Notes: generated by a model from the sequence alone, not told the origin. A stretch of DNA of 64,000 nt from Lenzites betulinus (GCA_022264855.1 JABYQU010000003.1:1178001-1242000); one strand, 5' to 3'; numbered from the stretch's first letter, positions 22,947-36,383 are shown. Numbers and translations: made by a program.

Positions 22947-25101
22947 TCAGGTGCTCATGATGAGACGGCTCGCCTCCTCCGAGCGGGGAACAATGTCGGC
23001 CTTGAAGGGCTTCGGCCAGCACGACAGCCCAGAGGTGTACTCGCCGGAGGGCGTGACCTCCTTCCCGTCGAAGCCGACGTACTTGTAGATGTCCATCGTC
23101 GCGCTCAGCGAGACGATCGCCAGCCAGACACTGTTCATCGCGAGGAAGCGCCCCGGGCAGATGCTGCGAACGCTTTAACCACTCGTAGCGACAGAACTCG
23201 TAACAATAGACTTACCGACGGCCGAAGCCGAAGGACGCCTGCGGGAACGGCTCGGGCCCGCCGTGCGGCCCAGGGAGGAACCGCTCAGGCTTGAAAGTCT
23301 GCGGGTCGTGGTACACACGCTCATCCATGGCCATGGCCCTGAGAAATAGATGCGGTATGTTAGGACACAGCCGAGCATGAGGATGCTAAAGTTGGCAGCT
23401 GACGCACCATGCGTTCGCGAAGACCATCGTGCCCTTCGGGATGAACATGCCGTTGAACGTGTCGTCTTCCATCGCGCTGTGGGGAATGCCTGCAGGACGG
23501 GTCAAGTTCTAGCCCTGCACGATGCTGGAATGTGCACTAACCGAGAGGCACGACGGGACGCCACCTGGGCCGCGAAGCACGGATGGTGAACAAACTAACG
23601 TATGCACCAACATATGCCAGCATACCTGAGCACTTCCTGGAAGATCCCTTCCATGTACGGCAGGTTCTCGCGGTCATCGAAGTCAGGCAGGCGTTTGGTT
23701 CCTACGACCCTGTCCAATTCCTCGTGCGCTTTTTTCAACACGTGTGGGTGGAGCAGCATCGCGAGGATGAACGTGTTGATAGTCGAGTACGTCTGCGCGC
23801 AGTTGCGGTCAGAGAGCGGCGGCGGGGCTTTTTGTCATGGAAAGAGACTAACCGTTTCTGCGCCGCCTGCGTAGATGGCCCCCGCGGCGTGCTTGAGATC
23901 GTCCAGGCTATGTTCTCCTTTGTAGTCGGGCTTCGAGAATTCTTCTAAGTAGTTCAAGAGGAAGGAAGGCGGCGCGTGGCCTTCAGCCTGATAGAAAATC
24001 TCAGAGATGAGGAGACGGGGCTCAGGAGCGAGACGAAAAACGCACCATTTGACGTTGTACCTGCTCAAATGGATAATCGTGGAATTTACGAATAGCCCAG
24101 TTCCATTCTGACAAGACATGGGTCAACGGGACCGCGACAGCGCTAAGAAATGATAAGACGTACTGTGGACGACACGGTTGAACCAACAGCCCGGGAACCA
24201 CCATGGGAGGTATTGAACTTCGGCTGAGTGTGAGCAACGGCGCTGACGTTGTGAAAATGCGACATACGGGAGGGGAAGAAGTCGACGGGCGCCGTGCCCG
24301 GGTCGCCGGCATCAACGTGGGCGAGCGAGACGTTCTCTGTCAACTTGATGTACTCATCGTCGTCAGACTGGATCTCGTGCCCGTAAGCGATCTTCATGAT
24401 CACAGCTGCGCCGAACCTGAAACCCTCGCGTTGAGGGCGAGTACGTTACGTCTTATGAGCCGCTCTAAGACATACCGCCGAATCAGCCAATCAAAGTCTT
24501 GCGGACGGTTGACCATATTTTTGAGCATCTTGTGGACTTCTTCAGTATGGACGGGGCAGAAGCGAGGGACCTCTTGCTTGGCCAGATACTGCTGCAGAAT
24601 GCGCCGTTGCTTGAAGAATTGCGGGCCATACTTCAGGAACGTTACGCTGATACCCCATCCCAGACTATAGGTGTTGTTTAGCCACCGTAATGACCCCAGG
24701 GACAAGTCAAGCGCCTTACTTGTAGAATAGAGGGAAAATAGGCCGATCGCTGTAATTCGCACTGCGCTTGTCCATGAGCTCGTTCGCTAGCTCATAGCTG
24801 TTTACGATAACGATCTTCCTTCCGAGAATCTCCAGGTAGAAAATGTCGCCTGTATAGCACTTAGTACATAGCTTTCAGTCATAAAATTGCGTATCTCACC
24901 ATATTTTTTCGACCACTCGAAGAACACCTCTGCTTGGTACGTACGAGGGAAGATGCGATAATGGCCGATAATGGGATCGGAAGGTGGGCCAGGTGGGAGG
25001 TTGGCGTTCTTGCGCCGCTTCAGCACTTGCCCCCTCACGACGAAGATGACGAGCGCGACACTGAAAGCCACGAAGGCGGAGTAAGAGGAAAGGAGGGCCA
25101 T
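22947..25101 (-). CDS. Cytochrome P450 monooxygenase (CYP64-like)
   Basis: Microsomal haem monooxygenase. The start at 25101 encodes a membrane anchor (SAFVAFSVALVIFVV) followed by the Pro-rich hinge LPPGPPSDPIIGHYRIFP. Later exons give the I-helix AGGAET motif, the K-helix ExxR (FQEVLR), WRPVVPLG, the FKPERFLPGP region and the haem-ligand loop FGFGRRICPGR. The stop TGA is at 22947-22949. Many short introns interrupt the gene. All landmark motifs are present, so the gene looks intact. Substrate and CYP family number cannot be read from the sequence; no biosynthetic cluster surrounds it. A related P450 lies at 57067-59271. Confidence 0.87.
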
Positions 25102-25157
25102 CTTTAGGACTCGCAGGCCACTCGTGCCGTGGCTGCTCTTCGCTGATCCTGACGTCG

Positions 25158-25164
25158 TTTTATA
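25158..25164 (-). promoter_or_regulatory. TATA box of the P450 gene at 22947-25101
   Basis: TATAAAA on the minus strand, about 60 bp upstream of the ATG at 25101. Confidence 0.45.
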
Positions 25165-27174
25165 CGTCTTGTGTCGGACAGCCCTGAGGAGCACGAGTCT
25201 TTATCTTCTATGTCGTAAGGGTGAGCAACCGGCTCCTGAGACATTGGTGTAAGGGAACGGACCTGTGCGCGGGTCAATGCCCGATGCCGCGGACGGATCT
25301 GGATCAGCTTGCCTCAGTCCGTGTCTCCACGCCGGTGACCACGTCTGAGCCATCAAAACCCTGGCTAATGCAAAAGGGGGTATTTCGGCTGTGTCTGTCA
25401 GATCAGGGTAGAAAGGCACATGGTAGGCCGGCTTCGGTGATCCCCCGAGCTATCAGTCCAATTTATCCGTTGTGGGTCCACATTCTTGCAGGTCGTATCC
25501 TAGATGAGGCGTGTCCCCTGCGTGTGCCCTCGTGTCCTCTGCGTGTCCTCTGCGTGTCTCCTGTGTGTCCCTTCCCCGCGGGAGACAAGAGCAATTGTCA
25601 ATCGTACTCCTTTGCCGTTGTATACGCGCCGCGCCTGGACGAATTGATCTGCACTACTGACCCGTGTCGCCCTGTGTCACCTCAACGATCGATTGTGCTT
25701 AGATGTTATTTGAACGTCGATATTCACTGATATCCTGCATCAACAATCACTCATCCCCGAAACCTGGTTCGCGCGGGCGTGTGCATAAAGCAACGCACGT
25801 CAGAGGTCGTGAGTTGATCGGGGGTGAGGGGCTAGGCCCCATCGCACTCAGCTCGGCCCTCGTTTTCGGGCCCAAGCCACGCATATTTGGGCGGATAATG
25901 TTGCCGTAGAACACCTGCGGGATCTACCGTCCTCGTGGCGATGGCCGGAGCAGTGTTACGTGAATGAACGGCGGGGGTTGGAGGGCTTCTAGCTGCATCG
26001 ATTCTGCGACCCTGCAATCGTAACGTAGTCGTTGTACGCCATCTGCATTGCGCATACTTAGCTGTTCTAGAATGAGTTCGTTCTCCGACGTCAGCCGCAT
26101 AATCCTCGACAGAATTGGTTCAACAACGTACAAGCACCATGTGTTGCGCAGCCTGCGCTAGCGCTAGCCGCGACTGCACGCATGAAACAAGTGAAGTCCT
26201 GCAGCATCGCCGTAATGATTGCGGCCGGCGAGGCGGATTTTACACCGCGAAACGCCTTTGGCCCTCGCCTCTCTAGAGGACCGATCCACGCGGACTGCGG
26301 CGCACTGTAGAACGGTTATTAAGTGGAAATCGGTGACACGTTCAAAGCACACGGATCCGTAATAGAGTGCTTACCGAGACAACATGCCCGAACGGCGCCC
26401 GCCTTGCCCTGTTTCGAGTCCACGCATGCTGGATCGCAAATGATGTCAACGTGAAGCCCGCAGATCTTGCGCGCGCAGTGCCCCGGGGCCGATAGCAAAT
26501 AACTCGCACTAACATGTGAACCAACTCAGCTGCGATGAGACGTGGGCGAGCGCAGGCGAATGACATCGTTGGATGTCGGCGAGAGCGCACGGAAATACAT
26601 AAAGATCTGAGATGCCCTGACTGGATACGTACTTGTACCTCTCCCACTATGTACACTACTAGTGGCGCGCGCGACTATATACTACGCGATGGGACTGTGA
26701 CGACGATGAGCCTTCAGCTCGGGAATGCGCTTGGGGACGGGGATAGCTATCTAACTTACCTACGGACTAACCTACCTACCTACTAGCTACTATGGACTCG
26801 GATGTAATGCGATGCGATGCAGATGCTACGATGTTGGCCTTCAGCCAGATGACAAAATGTGTGGGACTGTCCCGGGATGCAAGCAGACAGCGGAACGTGA
26901 AGAGATCAGAGAGGAGCGAGAGATGAAAACTCGGAATGAAAGGACATGGTGGGCTGGCAGATGACGACCGGGACGACTGGGTAACGCGCGAGGACGAAGA
27001 TCGATGGGATGGGTGTTGAGACAGTAGAACACAGAAAAGAGAGTTGGACTATGTGGAGAGTATATGGTGTATGTGTGTTGTGTTGTGCATGTGGAAAGTT
27101 CTTGGTCAGGTGAGCGAGAATAACGTATTGGACACAAGATGATCGCAGTTTGAAAGAAACGAGCGGGACATATA
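25165..27174. other. Two-kilobase intergenic region without a recognised gene
   Basis: I find no family similarity in any frame. Small features are a run of imperfect GCGTGTCCT-type repeats at about 25508-25570 and an ACCT/ACTA-rich stretch at about 26755-26790. The longest open frame (25221-25730, +) has an untypical composition and is probably chance. Confidence 0.5.
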
Positions 27175-30100
27175 TCACCGCAGCCGCCCACCCCTGCGAG
27201 TAGGCAGCTTCTTTATCGTACGCGGGCCGAACGCCTGCTGGGGTGCAGCGGATCCGATGGTGAACGCAACACCACCGCCGGGGGCGGGCGCCGGGGCACC
27301 GAAGGGCGTCGCGGGTGTCGTCACAGGGCTCGGCTGTCCGAACGCGAAACCCGTGCCAGACGATGACCCTGGAGGCTGGGGGAGTCCGGTGTTCCCAGTA
27401 GCGGGCGACGCAGGCTGGCTACCGAACGCGAACGGGTTTGAGGGAGCAGTGGCCGAGGTCGGCGTCCCGAAGCCGAATGGTGCGGGCTGGCCAAACGTCG
27501 AAGGGCTCGCGGGCGTGGAGGATACACCCTGGCCGAACCCTGCAGACGGAGCGCTTGGAGCGCCAAACGAGAACGCAGGGGCGGAGGTCGTGGGTGTGTT
27601 TGAGGCCTGGCCGAAAGGCGTAGACGATCCGAAGGGCGCTGGGGAGATCGGCGACTGCGCGCTTTCCGCCGCCTTCTGGCCGAACCCGAAGCCGCCTCCG
27701 GACGATGTGCTCGAGGCAAAGGAAAAGGGCGCAGCGGGCTTGGGCTCCGTCTTGACCTCGGGTTTTGCACCGAATGAGAATGACGTCGTCGCAGACTGAG
27801 TGGGTTGAGTGGGCTGCCCGAATGGCGAGACACCGGAGGAACCGCTGGGGGCGCCGAACGAGAATGCACTGGCGGGCTTCGGCTGCTCATGGCCGTGCAT
27901 GTCCATACCACCGCCACGCGTTGGGCTTTCCTCCATACGCATCTCCTGCTCGTGCCTGGGGGGTGTCGCTGGTCGCGTAGGGGCACCGAACGAGAACGAC
28001 TTGGAGGCATCAGCACCCGACGACGGGCCACCAAAGAGCGCGGACGGAGCAGACACCGGGTGGGCGGAGGAAGGCGCGCCGAACGAGAAGGAGGGCTTGT
28101 TCTCGGTAGTGTTTACCGGCGGAGTCGCCGGGGAGGCTCCAAACGAAAACGGCGATTTCGCAGGCGTAGCCGGGGTAGTGGCCGGAGCAGGCGCCCCGAA
28201 GCTGAATCCGCCAGAGCCCCCGGTGGACGTAGACGCAAACAGAGGCTTGGGTGCTTCGATAACGGGCGCGGCCGTCGTAGTCTGAGCTGGCTGCCCGAAC
28301 GTGAAGGGACTCTTCGGTGCGGACTCCGACGTTGCGCTCGCCGGTTGGCTGCCACCGAACGGCGAAGGCGTAGGTGCCGGCGCCCCAAAGAGCAATGGCT
28401 TCACAGGTTCACTTGCGCCGAAGAGTGGTTTGAGCTCAGATTCCTTGGCAGAATCCGTCTTCGCGGCGCCGAACGAGAACAATGCGGGGGGCGCCGGTGG
28501 TGCTGCGGTGGGGGTAGTTGCAGATGGCGCACCGAAGCTGAAGGGACTCGTGGACGGCGCAGGAGCCTCGGCGGGCTTCGCAGGCGCACCGAAACTGAAC
28601 GGTGAACTCGCGGGCGCGGGAGCAGCTACGGGCGCAGGGGGTGCCGGCTTGGGTGCTTCTGCAGCGGCAGGTGATTTAGAGAAGAGCGAGCTAACTGGCT
28701 GAGGGGCGCTGATCTCCTTCGGCGCGGCGGGGGCAGATCCGAAAAGAAGATTGGGGTTCGTTGTACTCGGCGCCGACGGCGTCACACTACCACCGAATGA
28801 GAATGGGCTTGGGGTGCTCCCAGCGCCAAACAGAGAGGATGCCGCAGGTTTCGGCGCATCTTCCTTGGATGCCTCGATTTCTTTTGGTGCCGCGGAGGGT
28901 TGAGTGCTTGCACCGAACGAGAACGAACCGCCTGGGTTCCCGAACGAGAACGGGGTCGAAGAAGCTGCGGGGGCACTCTCGCCCTTGCTCGCATTGTCAG
29001 CTACCGGGTTCTCCACGGGTGCAGGTGTAGTGATGCTGACACCTGGTTTTGAGAAAATAGACGAGGTGGCGAAGAAGTTCGGAATAGCCGGGGCACTCGT
29101 CGTTGAGGTTGACGTCTCAGGCTTCGGAGGAACGGGGCTTGGCGGGATGAGCGAGATAGAAGGCACCGGCGGGAAGAGCGGCGCCGGCGTAGCAACAGAC
29201 GCCGCCGTGGTAGTGCTCTCAGACTTCGGTGGGGAGGAAGGCGCCTTGGACGGCAAAGCCAAAGAAAACGGCTGTGCTAGCTGAGTCGCAGGAGCAGTCT
29301 GTGCAATCAGTGAGAACGGCAGAGCGGCGATCGGCGGTTCCTTGGCCTTGCCACTGTCATGAACAATAGGCGCCTTCTGTAATACAATAAGTTCTAACCA
29401 GTCGTCAGTGATGAGACAAGTTAGTGGCTCACCTCAGGAGCAAACGAAAAGCCCTTGGGACTCTCGAAGAGGGTTGGCAGCTTCTTAGGCTCCTCAGCAG
29501 CGGCCTGCTCACGCGTTTCATCAAGCATAGAGTCATCACCATCATCCTCGTCGAACGCGGCAGAGAAGCGGTTTCTCGATTTTGCGACCGGGCGTGCAAT
29601 GTGGTTGCGAGAAGTGTGAGTGCGACCAACGCGGAGTGAGGACTGTTCACGTCCTCCAACGGGGCGAACTGGGAAAACTGGCTCAGGAGGCGGCGGCGCA
29701 ATCTCAGCGGCTTTCTTCTGCACATCCACACTCTCATCCCCCTTGTATGCAGGCTTGTGTGGGCCATCCGCCTCCTCATCCAGATCGGTCTCAATGGCAC
29801 TAGCGCGTTCCCGCTCTCGTTCCTCCTCTTCCTCTTTCTTGCGCTTCGCAAGCATCTTCTTCATACCACCGCGGCCCGCGTACGGCTTGGAGGCGGTGGG
29901 TTGTTCCTCCGCATCCACCTTCTCTGACGTACCTAGACGAGGCTTCCGCTCGCGTTCCGAGCGCATCAAGACGGGCGCGTGCGTCTTCTTGGGCTTGAAC
30001 ATGTCAGGAATCGTCTGCGAACCGCGGAGACGCGAAGGGAGAAGCGGCGTCTTGTAGACATCGAGGTCATGCAAGGCCTTCTCTGCGGCATTCACCCGAC

Positions 30101-31397
30101 CAAGGTATGCTACGGAAGATTGAGCGGGGTTCAACTTTTCAACACATGAAAAGAACTTACGAGTGGAACTACTCTCAGTCATGGTACCAGAACGAGCGCC
30201 GAAGTACAGGCTGCTATGCTGGCGCAGGGGCGACCGACTCTACAGTACAATTGATCAACAACGATCTTTCTATTGGGCAAGGAAACCGGACATCCCCGCA
30301 AGAAACATAATGAGAACATGACAAGAACATTGGCAGCGTGTTTGAACTATTATCAGCATTTTTTCTGGCACTAACTCGGGAGAACACGCTCAGAGCACGC
30401 GACTTTCATTATGCGCCGGTCTCGACCCTTACTGCAGCTCTGACATACAGGCTCCGAGAATGCCTCTTCGAGCGTGTTCCACATGTTTCTTACGGGGATG
30501 TTTGGGGACTCAACGGACAAAGGAATCACATATACGTACTGTGTGGCCCTTGAACTCTGCGAGAGAGCCAAGAGTGGTGATTGGTTGCTCCGGCTGGACG
30601 TGATGGGGCTCGGGGGGCGGCTTCACGAAGACCGGGTGGGACATAAGTGACGCCAACGGTGGAGGCTCCGAAGCATCTCTGCCCTTGTGCTGCGGAGTAG
30701 GTCCAAACGTCTGGCCGGAAGGCTGAGGAGTCAGTGAGTGCCTCGCACGGAGCTGGAAGGGCGTGTGGCGACGAGTCGGTGACATGGTGACATCACGGGA
30801 GGCGGAACCTGAGAGGCCGCCCTCCATCGACGCATCGCGGGAGAGCGATATGGCGCGATAGGCGGGCGGATCCATGGATTGAGTGCGCTGGATCGCTACG
30901 GGTTGGGAGTATGAGGCGCTGATGGTCGGCGACGCCGTACGACGAGTGAGATCGGCGTCGTGCATGACGGGGACCGAGAACGAAGGAGCGAAAGACGACG
31001 AGCGGACATGGCTTGCAGGAGCCGTGAGACGCTGTCTAGAGGCCGGTTTCTTGGGTATAAGGCCCTCGGGAACGTCTAGGTAACCTTGAGTGGTACGCGT
31101 AGGCTGCCGCAGGGGCACAGAGATGGTCTCGGGGCTGTCGACGCGCTTGCGCTTTGCGCTCGGGCGATCATCCTCGACATATGCGTCTTCGTCGCGCTCT
31201 GAGGCACCGGGGTTGCGCCTGCGTTTTCCCGCGACATCCGTGAACTCGGGTTGAGACGAAAACCAGGTGAGTGGAGCAGTCACTATGTTTTTGAGGGTGC
31301 CGAGAAGAGAGCCAGAGCGAGCAAGCTGGCCGCGAGGTGAGCGGCGACGACCATGGCGTGTCCGGGGAGAGTCCCTAGACTGCAGAGACGATGGCAT
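27175..31397 (-). CDS. FG-repeat nucleoporin, Nup1/Nup124/Nup153-like nuclear basket protein
   Basis: Structural FG nucleoporin, predicted at the nuclear basket. The start at 31397 leads to an Arg-rich segment and an amphipathic stretch (GSLLGTLKNIVTAPLTWFSS) like the membrane-binding helix of Nup1/Nup60/Nup153. Next come a basic NLS-like segment (SAKRKRVDS), a small exon with NMWNTLEEAFSEP, and a charged exon with a long Glu/Arg coiled-coil-like run (KKEEEEERERERA). The large last exon (about 29420 down to 27178) is packed with FSFGAP, FGAP and FxFG repeats in Pro/Ala/Ser/Thr-rich linkers that would bind importins. The protein ends in a basic tail, IKKLPTRRGGRLR, typical of this group. The stop is at 27175-27177. 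Two introns lie near 30100-30540 and one near 29310-29430. Which yeast Nup is the true orthologue is uncertain. Confidence 0.82.
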
Positions 31398-31677
31398 TGG
31401 GCCAGTGGCGGGAGAGAACAAGCGGAAGAACAAGAGCAGCGGTGGAGGCGCGGCTCGCGAGTCGTCGCTCACTCAAGAGCGGTGGCCAGAGCGCTTAGAC
31501 CGAGACGGCACCGTCTGCAGCCCCGAGTCACGCAACAGTCACACCATCACGTGCGTGACATACGCGTTCTCGACGCGTTGTTCTCCGCGCGCCCTCGCGT
31601 TGACAAGCGACCTCATTGTCCCGAACTTGTTCGCGTTGTATCTCTAGTCATCTCTTGCTCTTGTTTCTGCTCACTAA
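31398..31677. promoter_or_regulatory. Divergent promoter between the nucleoporin and gamma-tubulin genes
   Basis: 280 bp between two opposed start codons. No TATA box is evident. The T- and C-rich stretch just before 31678 resembles a fungal transcription-start pyrimidine tract. Confidence 0.45.
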
Positions 31678-33627
31678 ATGCCGCGAGAGATCGTGACGGT
31701 CCAGCTGGGCCAATGCGGCAACCAGAGTGCGCATCCACCCGTCTGCAGCACGGCCGCACGCGCTGACAGCCGTCTCAAGTGGGTTCCGTTTTCTGGCAGC
31801 GGCTCTGTGCTGAGCATGGCATCAACAAGGAGGGCATCCTCGAAGAGTGGGCAACAGAAGGTGGCGATCGCAAGGACGTCTTCTTCTACCAAGCAGATGA
31901 TGAGCACTACATTCCTCGAGCCATCCTCGTCGACCTGGAGCCGCGAGTGCGCTGCAGCATCATTGATGTTTTGACTTGATTGACCCACTTCTGCGACAGG
32001 TCATTAACAGTATCCTAACGTCGCAATATGCCAACCTATACAATCCAGAAAACATCTTTGTATCAAAAGATGGAGGCGGCGCAGGTAACAACTGGGCTCA
32101 GGGCTACTCCGCAGGAGAGCGGATATACGAAGAAGTCATGGAAATGGTTGACCGAGAAGCCGAGGGCAGCGACTCGCTAGAGGTCAGAAATATGACCATG
32201 AGGAACCACGCACCCTAACGTTGCTTTAGGGCTTCATGCTCATGCACTCAATAGCGGGCGGAACAGGGTCAGGGCTCGGGTCCTTCCTGCTTGAGCGATT
32301 AAACGACAAGTTCCCGAAGAAGCTCATTCAGACGTACTCTGTCTTCCCGAATGCTCAGGAAGGAGACGTCGTCGTGCAGCCGTACAATGCAATGCTGACA
32401 CTGAAACGGCTCACGAACCATGCGGACTCCGTAGTCGTCCTCGACAATGGCGCCTTGACGCGTATCTCTGCAGACCGGCTGCATGTCCAGACCCCAAGTT
32501 TCGACCAAACCAATCAGCTAGTAAATGTCTTATCACGTCTAACTGGCTCAAAGTACTCACAAAACGTGAAGGTCTCGACAGTCATGGCAGCCAGTACCCA
32601 AACTTTACGATACCCAGGCTACATGAACAACGACCTCGTTGGAATCATCGCTTCGCTCATACCCACACCTAGATGTCACTTCCTCATGACGTCTTACACT
32701 CCATTCACCAGCGATCAGATCGACAAGGTAAGCATCACGCCTACAGGAAGGGGCACAGCGACTGACGTAGCTCTAGGCGAAACCGATCCGACGCACAACA
32801 GTGCTCGACGTGATGCGGCGTCTCCTTCAGCCTAAGAATTGCATGGTCTCGACACAACCGAGCAAGACTGCGTGCTACATCTCCATCCTCAACATCATTC
32901 AGGGAGACGTAGACCCAACAGACGTATGCACTGGCAACAGATATGTCGTTAATGAGTCGTGGCTCACATGTCTATCAACCAGGTCCACCAATCGCTCCTC
33001 CGCATTCGCGAGAGGCAGCTTGCCAACTTTATCCCCTGGGGCCCCGCATCGATCCAGGTGGCGCTCACGCGCCGGTCTCCCTATGTGCAGACGAACCATC
33101 GTGTCAGCGGACTCATGCTGGCAAATCACACCAGCGTCGCCTCCGTACGTTCTCTGACACGCTCCCTTCAACGTATATGCAGTCTTAAATGATGGGTCAC
33201 CGCATAGCTATTCAAGCGTATGATCGACCAGTTCGACCGACTGCGTCGCCGCAACGCCTTCGTCGAGCAGTACAAGAAAGAGAAGATGTTCGAGAACGGA
33301 CTCGAGGAGTTCGATGACGCTCGGTACGTCCTATCTCCTCCCCTCCCCTCACACCCCTTCCCCTCCTCCTTTCCCATCGTATCGACATCGGAGCCCCGGC
33401 CATCCTGACGCCTATCCGACACTCACCGCCTGTCACCCTGCCCTTCTTCTCTCTCGCTCCCTCACCCCCTCCTGCCCTATCTCCCCCGAACCGCACCGAA
33501 CTGACGGACGTCGCCCCTGCACAGCGCAACCGCCGAGGAGCTGCTCAAAGAATATAAAGCGTGCGAAAGCGCCGACTACATCACCTACGTGCGTGCCCCG
33601 TCCGCTCCCACCAGCCGCCGTCGCTAA
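31678..33627 (+). CDS. Gamma-tubulin
   Basis: Nucleates microtubules at the spindle pole body within the gamma-tubulin complex. Exon 1 is [16 protein letters not shown]; splicing to [19 protein letters not shown] follows. Later blocks are [20 protein letters not shown], the tubulin GTP-binding signature [70 protein letters not shown] and [20 protein letters not shown]. The distinctive gamma-tubulin ending [16 protein letters not shown] is present. The exact C-terminus is unclear. Reading on from that block gives a short basic tail and TAA at 33625-33627, but the GTGCGT immediately after TAC could instead be a donor to a small last exon further right. Confidence 0.9.
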
Positions 33628-34972
33628 CACCCTCGACGCCTTCCCCGCCCGTGTTTTCCCGCCGATCCCCCGCTGCGCACCCCCTCGCGACGCACGATGC
33701 ACGCACCGCAGGGCGCTGGCGAGCCCGATGCCGCGGCGTAGGGCGCGCCGCACGCACCCCAGACGCGCGGTATGCGCTGCGCAGGTGCCACGCTCGCCAT
33801 CCGACGTCGCTTCCGACACTCGACATTCGACACTCGACACAGTACCTCCGCCCGCTATCGCACACCGCCTGACGCCACCTCCTGTTCGAGCTCGCGGTCA
33901 GACCAAACGCCTGGCTCATGTCCACAGTGTTCACGCCAGGCGTGAGCACCCGGAGGTGGACGTAACGACGTCGAGATATCGATATCGCTGTATCTGTACA
34001 CGTACTCGCCACTGTACTTACGACCGCTGTGGGACTAGACTTCTTGTATTTTAGCGTGTGACCGCACCCTGCAGCACGCACGCTGAGCCGCACATCGCGC
34101 GTATGCCGTGCGGGCGGGTTCTAGCGCGCCGCCTGGTCTCTGCGTTTCTCAGGCTGAGGGTATGTTTTCCATGAGCTCTAGATCTATTATGGAGTCGCCC
34201 GCCCGGGCTCGGACTGAGCATGCACGGAGGGCACGCCGGGGCACCCTCCGTTTCGCCGGGGGCGACCCGTCTTCCGAGTCACGGCGCAGTGAGGATTGAA
34301 TATTGAATAGATGAGTTGTTCAAACTTCACGTCGGCCATGCATGTATGTTGAGACAACGATTTCGTCTGCTCGAGATCCTCCAGAATCGGGTACAGTAAT
34401 CATAACCAACATCTTCATTGTTCGCAGCCTTGCACAGCTGCGCTTGATCCACTGTTGCAAGAGCCGTGCTTAATTTTATTCTTATGCGTGTATAATCGTT
34501 GCTGTCGAGGCCAACCGCAGCCTCCCAAAGCGAATATCAGTGATGTTCAGTATCGCTTGAGCCCTGAGGATCATTCTATGCACGGGCGCAGCGTCGCAAA
34601 CGTTTTGGACGATGCTGCGGGATCTGATCCAAGCCAACCCGAACGCCGAGACTCAGACTATGTATACAACAAACCGTCTTTGATACACCAGACCCAAAGT
34701 CTTGCATCATACTGGGCAACACTGCTTCCAGTATAACTCGTTTCGGATCTCCACCCGACATCGGGCGAGAGTCGCGAGACCCCGCATACATCAACGGCAC
34801 GGCGGACACAGATCAGATGCATGCGATTAAGTGAAGTGCGACGCAGACTTTACAAACTCTACAAACACAGGGTGGGGCGGCGGATCACATCAACGGGCGC
34901 GGACACGGAGCAGGCGCAGCAAATCCGTCATAGCAAACGGGCTCGCGCGCACGCTCAGAGGGCCCCAGCCGC
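33628..34972. other. Intergenic region between convergent gamma-tubulin and MBF1 genes
   Basis: About 1.3 kb. Apart from a possible small terminal gamma-tubulin exon, I see no gene or RNA. Confidence 0.45.
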
Positions 34973-35730
34973 CTACGACTTATTCGGGCCCTCGAGCTTC
35001 TTCCCAATGTCCGCGCCGCGCAGCTTGACGCCGAGGATGCGCTCGAGCTTGGCGAGGATCTGCGCGTTCGGGATCGCCTTCCCGCTCTCGTAGTCCTGCA
35101 GCACGCTCGTCTTCTCGTTGATCTTCTGCGCGCAGTCTTTCTGCGAGAGCTGCTTCTCCGCGCGCGCCTGCTGGATCGCCTGTTTGCCGACACACATACA
35201 TACATAGTCAGCACACGTAAGAGGGAGAGGGAGAGCGGGAGAGTGAGAGCGGAGGGACAAGACATACCTTACCGACGGAGGGCGCGATCTTCGGCGGCGG
35301 CGCAACCTCGTTCTCGCGGTCGAGCTTCGCTATCCTCTGGTGGTCCGTACCTGCACACACAGACAATGCGGCAAGTCAGCACTGGGCGATCACGGGCGCA
35401 GCGCGCAAGAACGCACCCTGATGGGCCTTGTTCGAGCCGCCAGTGACCTTCTTGTCCGTCCCGACGACGGCGCCTGCCCGCCGCGCCTGCGTGCCAGCAA
35501 CACATCTCGCGTCAGCCACAGTTTCCCTTCCGCATTATCACATCTGGGGAATCAGGAAAAGCACGTACAGCTGCGGGGCACAAACGAATATCAGCATCCT
35601 GCTACACTGCACGCACAGCGGGGCGGGGCTGGAGGTACGCACCGTTCAGATCAGAGACGTTGCGGGTGACCTTCGCGGCCCTGGCCTTCTGGCCGATGAC
35701 GACCGTGCTGTCCCAGTCTACGTTGCTCAT
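34973..35730 (-). CDS. MBF1: Multiprotein bridging factor 1 (MBF1/EDF1)
   Basis: Transcriptional coactivator that bridges TBP and bZIP activators, also known from collided-ribosome responses. Start at 35730 with [20 protein letters not shown], the conserved N-terminal MBF1 domain. Then [36 protein letters not shown], and the Cro/C1-type helix-turn-helix: [54 protein letters not shown]. The stop TAG is at 34973-34975. Four short introns divide a protein of about 150 residues, the family's usual length. Confidence 0.93.
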
Positions 35731-35841
35731 ATTGTCTTAACTTCTAGTGTCTAGCGGGGGTGGTCTTAGCAGTGGGTGACGAGTGCGGGGAGGACGGAGA
35801 GCGATGATGTGGGGGAGCGCACGTCGACGGCGCGGCCGCTT

Positions 35842-35850
35842 TATATACTG
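35842..35850 (-). promoter_or_regulatory. TATA box of MBF1
   Basis: The minus strand reads AGTATATAAAGC, a good TATA element about 115 bp upstream of the MBF1 start codon. Confidence 0.5.
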
Positions 35851-36383
35851 GGCGCTTGATCACATCCGCGGGCGCTCTGAGTCACTGGACTGCATCGCTT
35901 CCTCCGACTCCGAGTCCATTAATATTCGCGCGAGCGGGCTCGGATGCAGGTTTGCTCGATTCATGAGCTTGTATGCAGTGGGGGAGATATTGCGCCGCCT
36001 CCGAAGCGCGCCCGAGATGCTCACTCATCTTGTGCACTCTCAGTATGACTGTCGCTGACTGAGGCGCGTCCGGCGCGCGATCGTGTGCACCGCGCGAAAT
36101 GCCAAAAAGGACACGAAGGTTCTAGAAGCTCGACAATATTGCATCCCTCGGCAAACGGTCGTGCACTCGATACACGCCGTGGCCATCGCGGTGAGTTACG
36201 GTCGAACAAATGCACGCGGGGTAGGCTAGGGTAGGCTGGAGACGTGAATTGCGGATATGTTACATTGCAGATTACGGACGTGCTGGAATCCAGATCCGGG
36301 GGGCGTAGCTCTATTGTCTATCTCATTGTTTTGCGGCGTGAGGCGCCTTGTATTTTGCATGCGCGCTCGTGTCGTGGAGGTCG
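35851..36383. other. Intergenic: MBF1 upstream region and 3' flank of the MET8-like gene
   Basis: No gene is seen in about 530 bp. Confidence 0.4.

Noticed and set aside
25508..25570. CRISPR-like or minisatellite array
   Set aside because: Imperfect GCGTGTCCT repeats without spacers in a fungal genome; simple low-complexity sequence.
25221..25730. 169-codon plus-strand open frame upstream of the P450
   Set aside because: No family similarity; Pro/Cys/Arg-rich and near simple repeats; likely chance.
27257..29284. Long plus-strand open frames opposite the FG nucleoporin
   Set aside because: Repeated Pro/Asn/Glu patterns are the antisense of the FSFGAP repeats.
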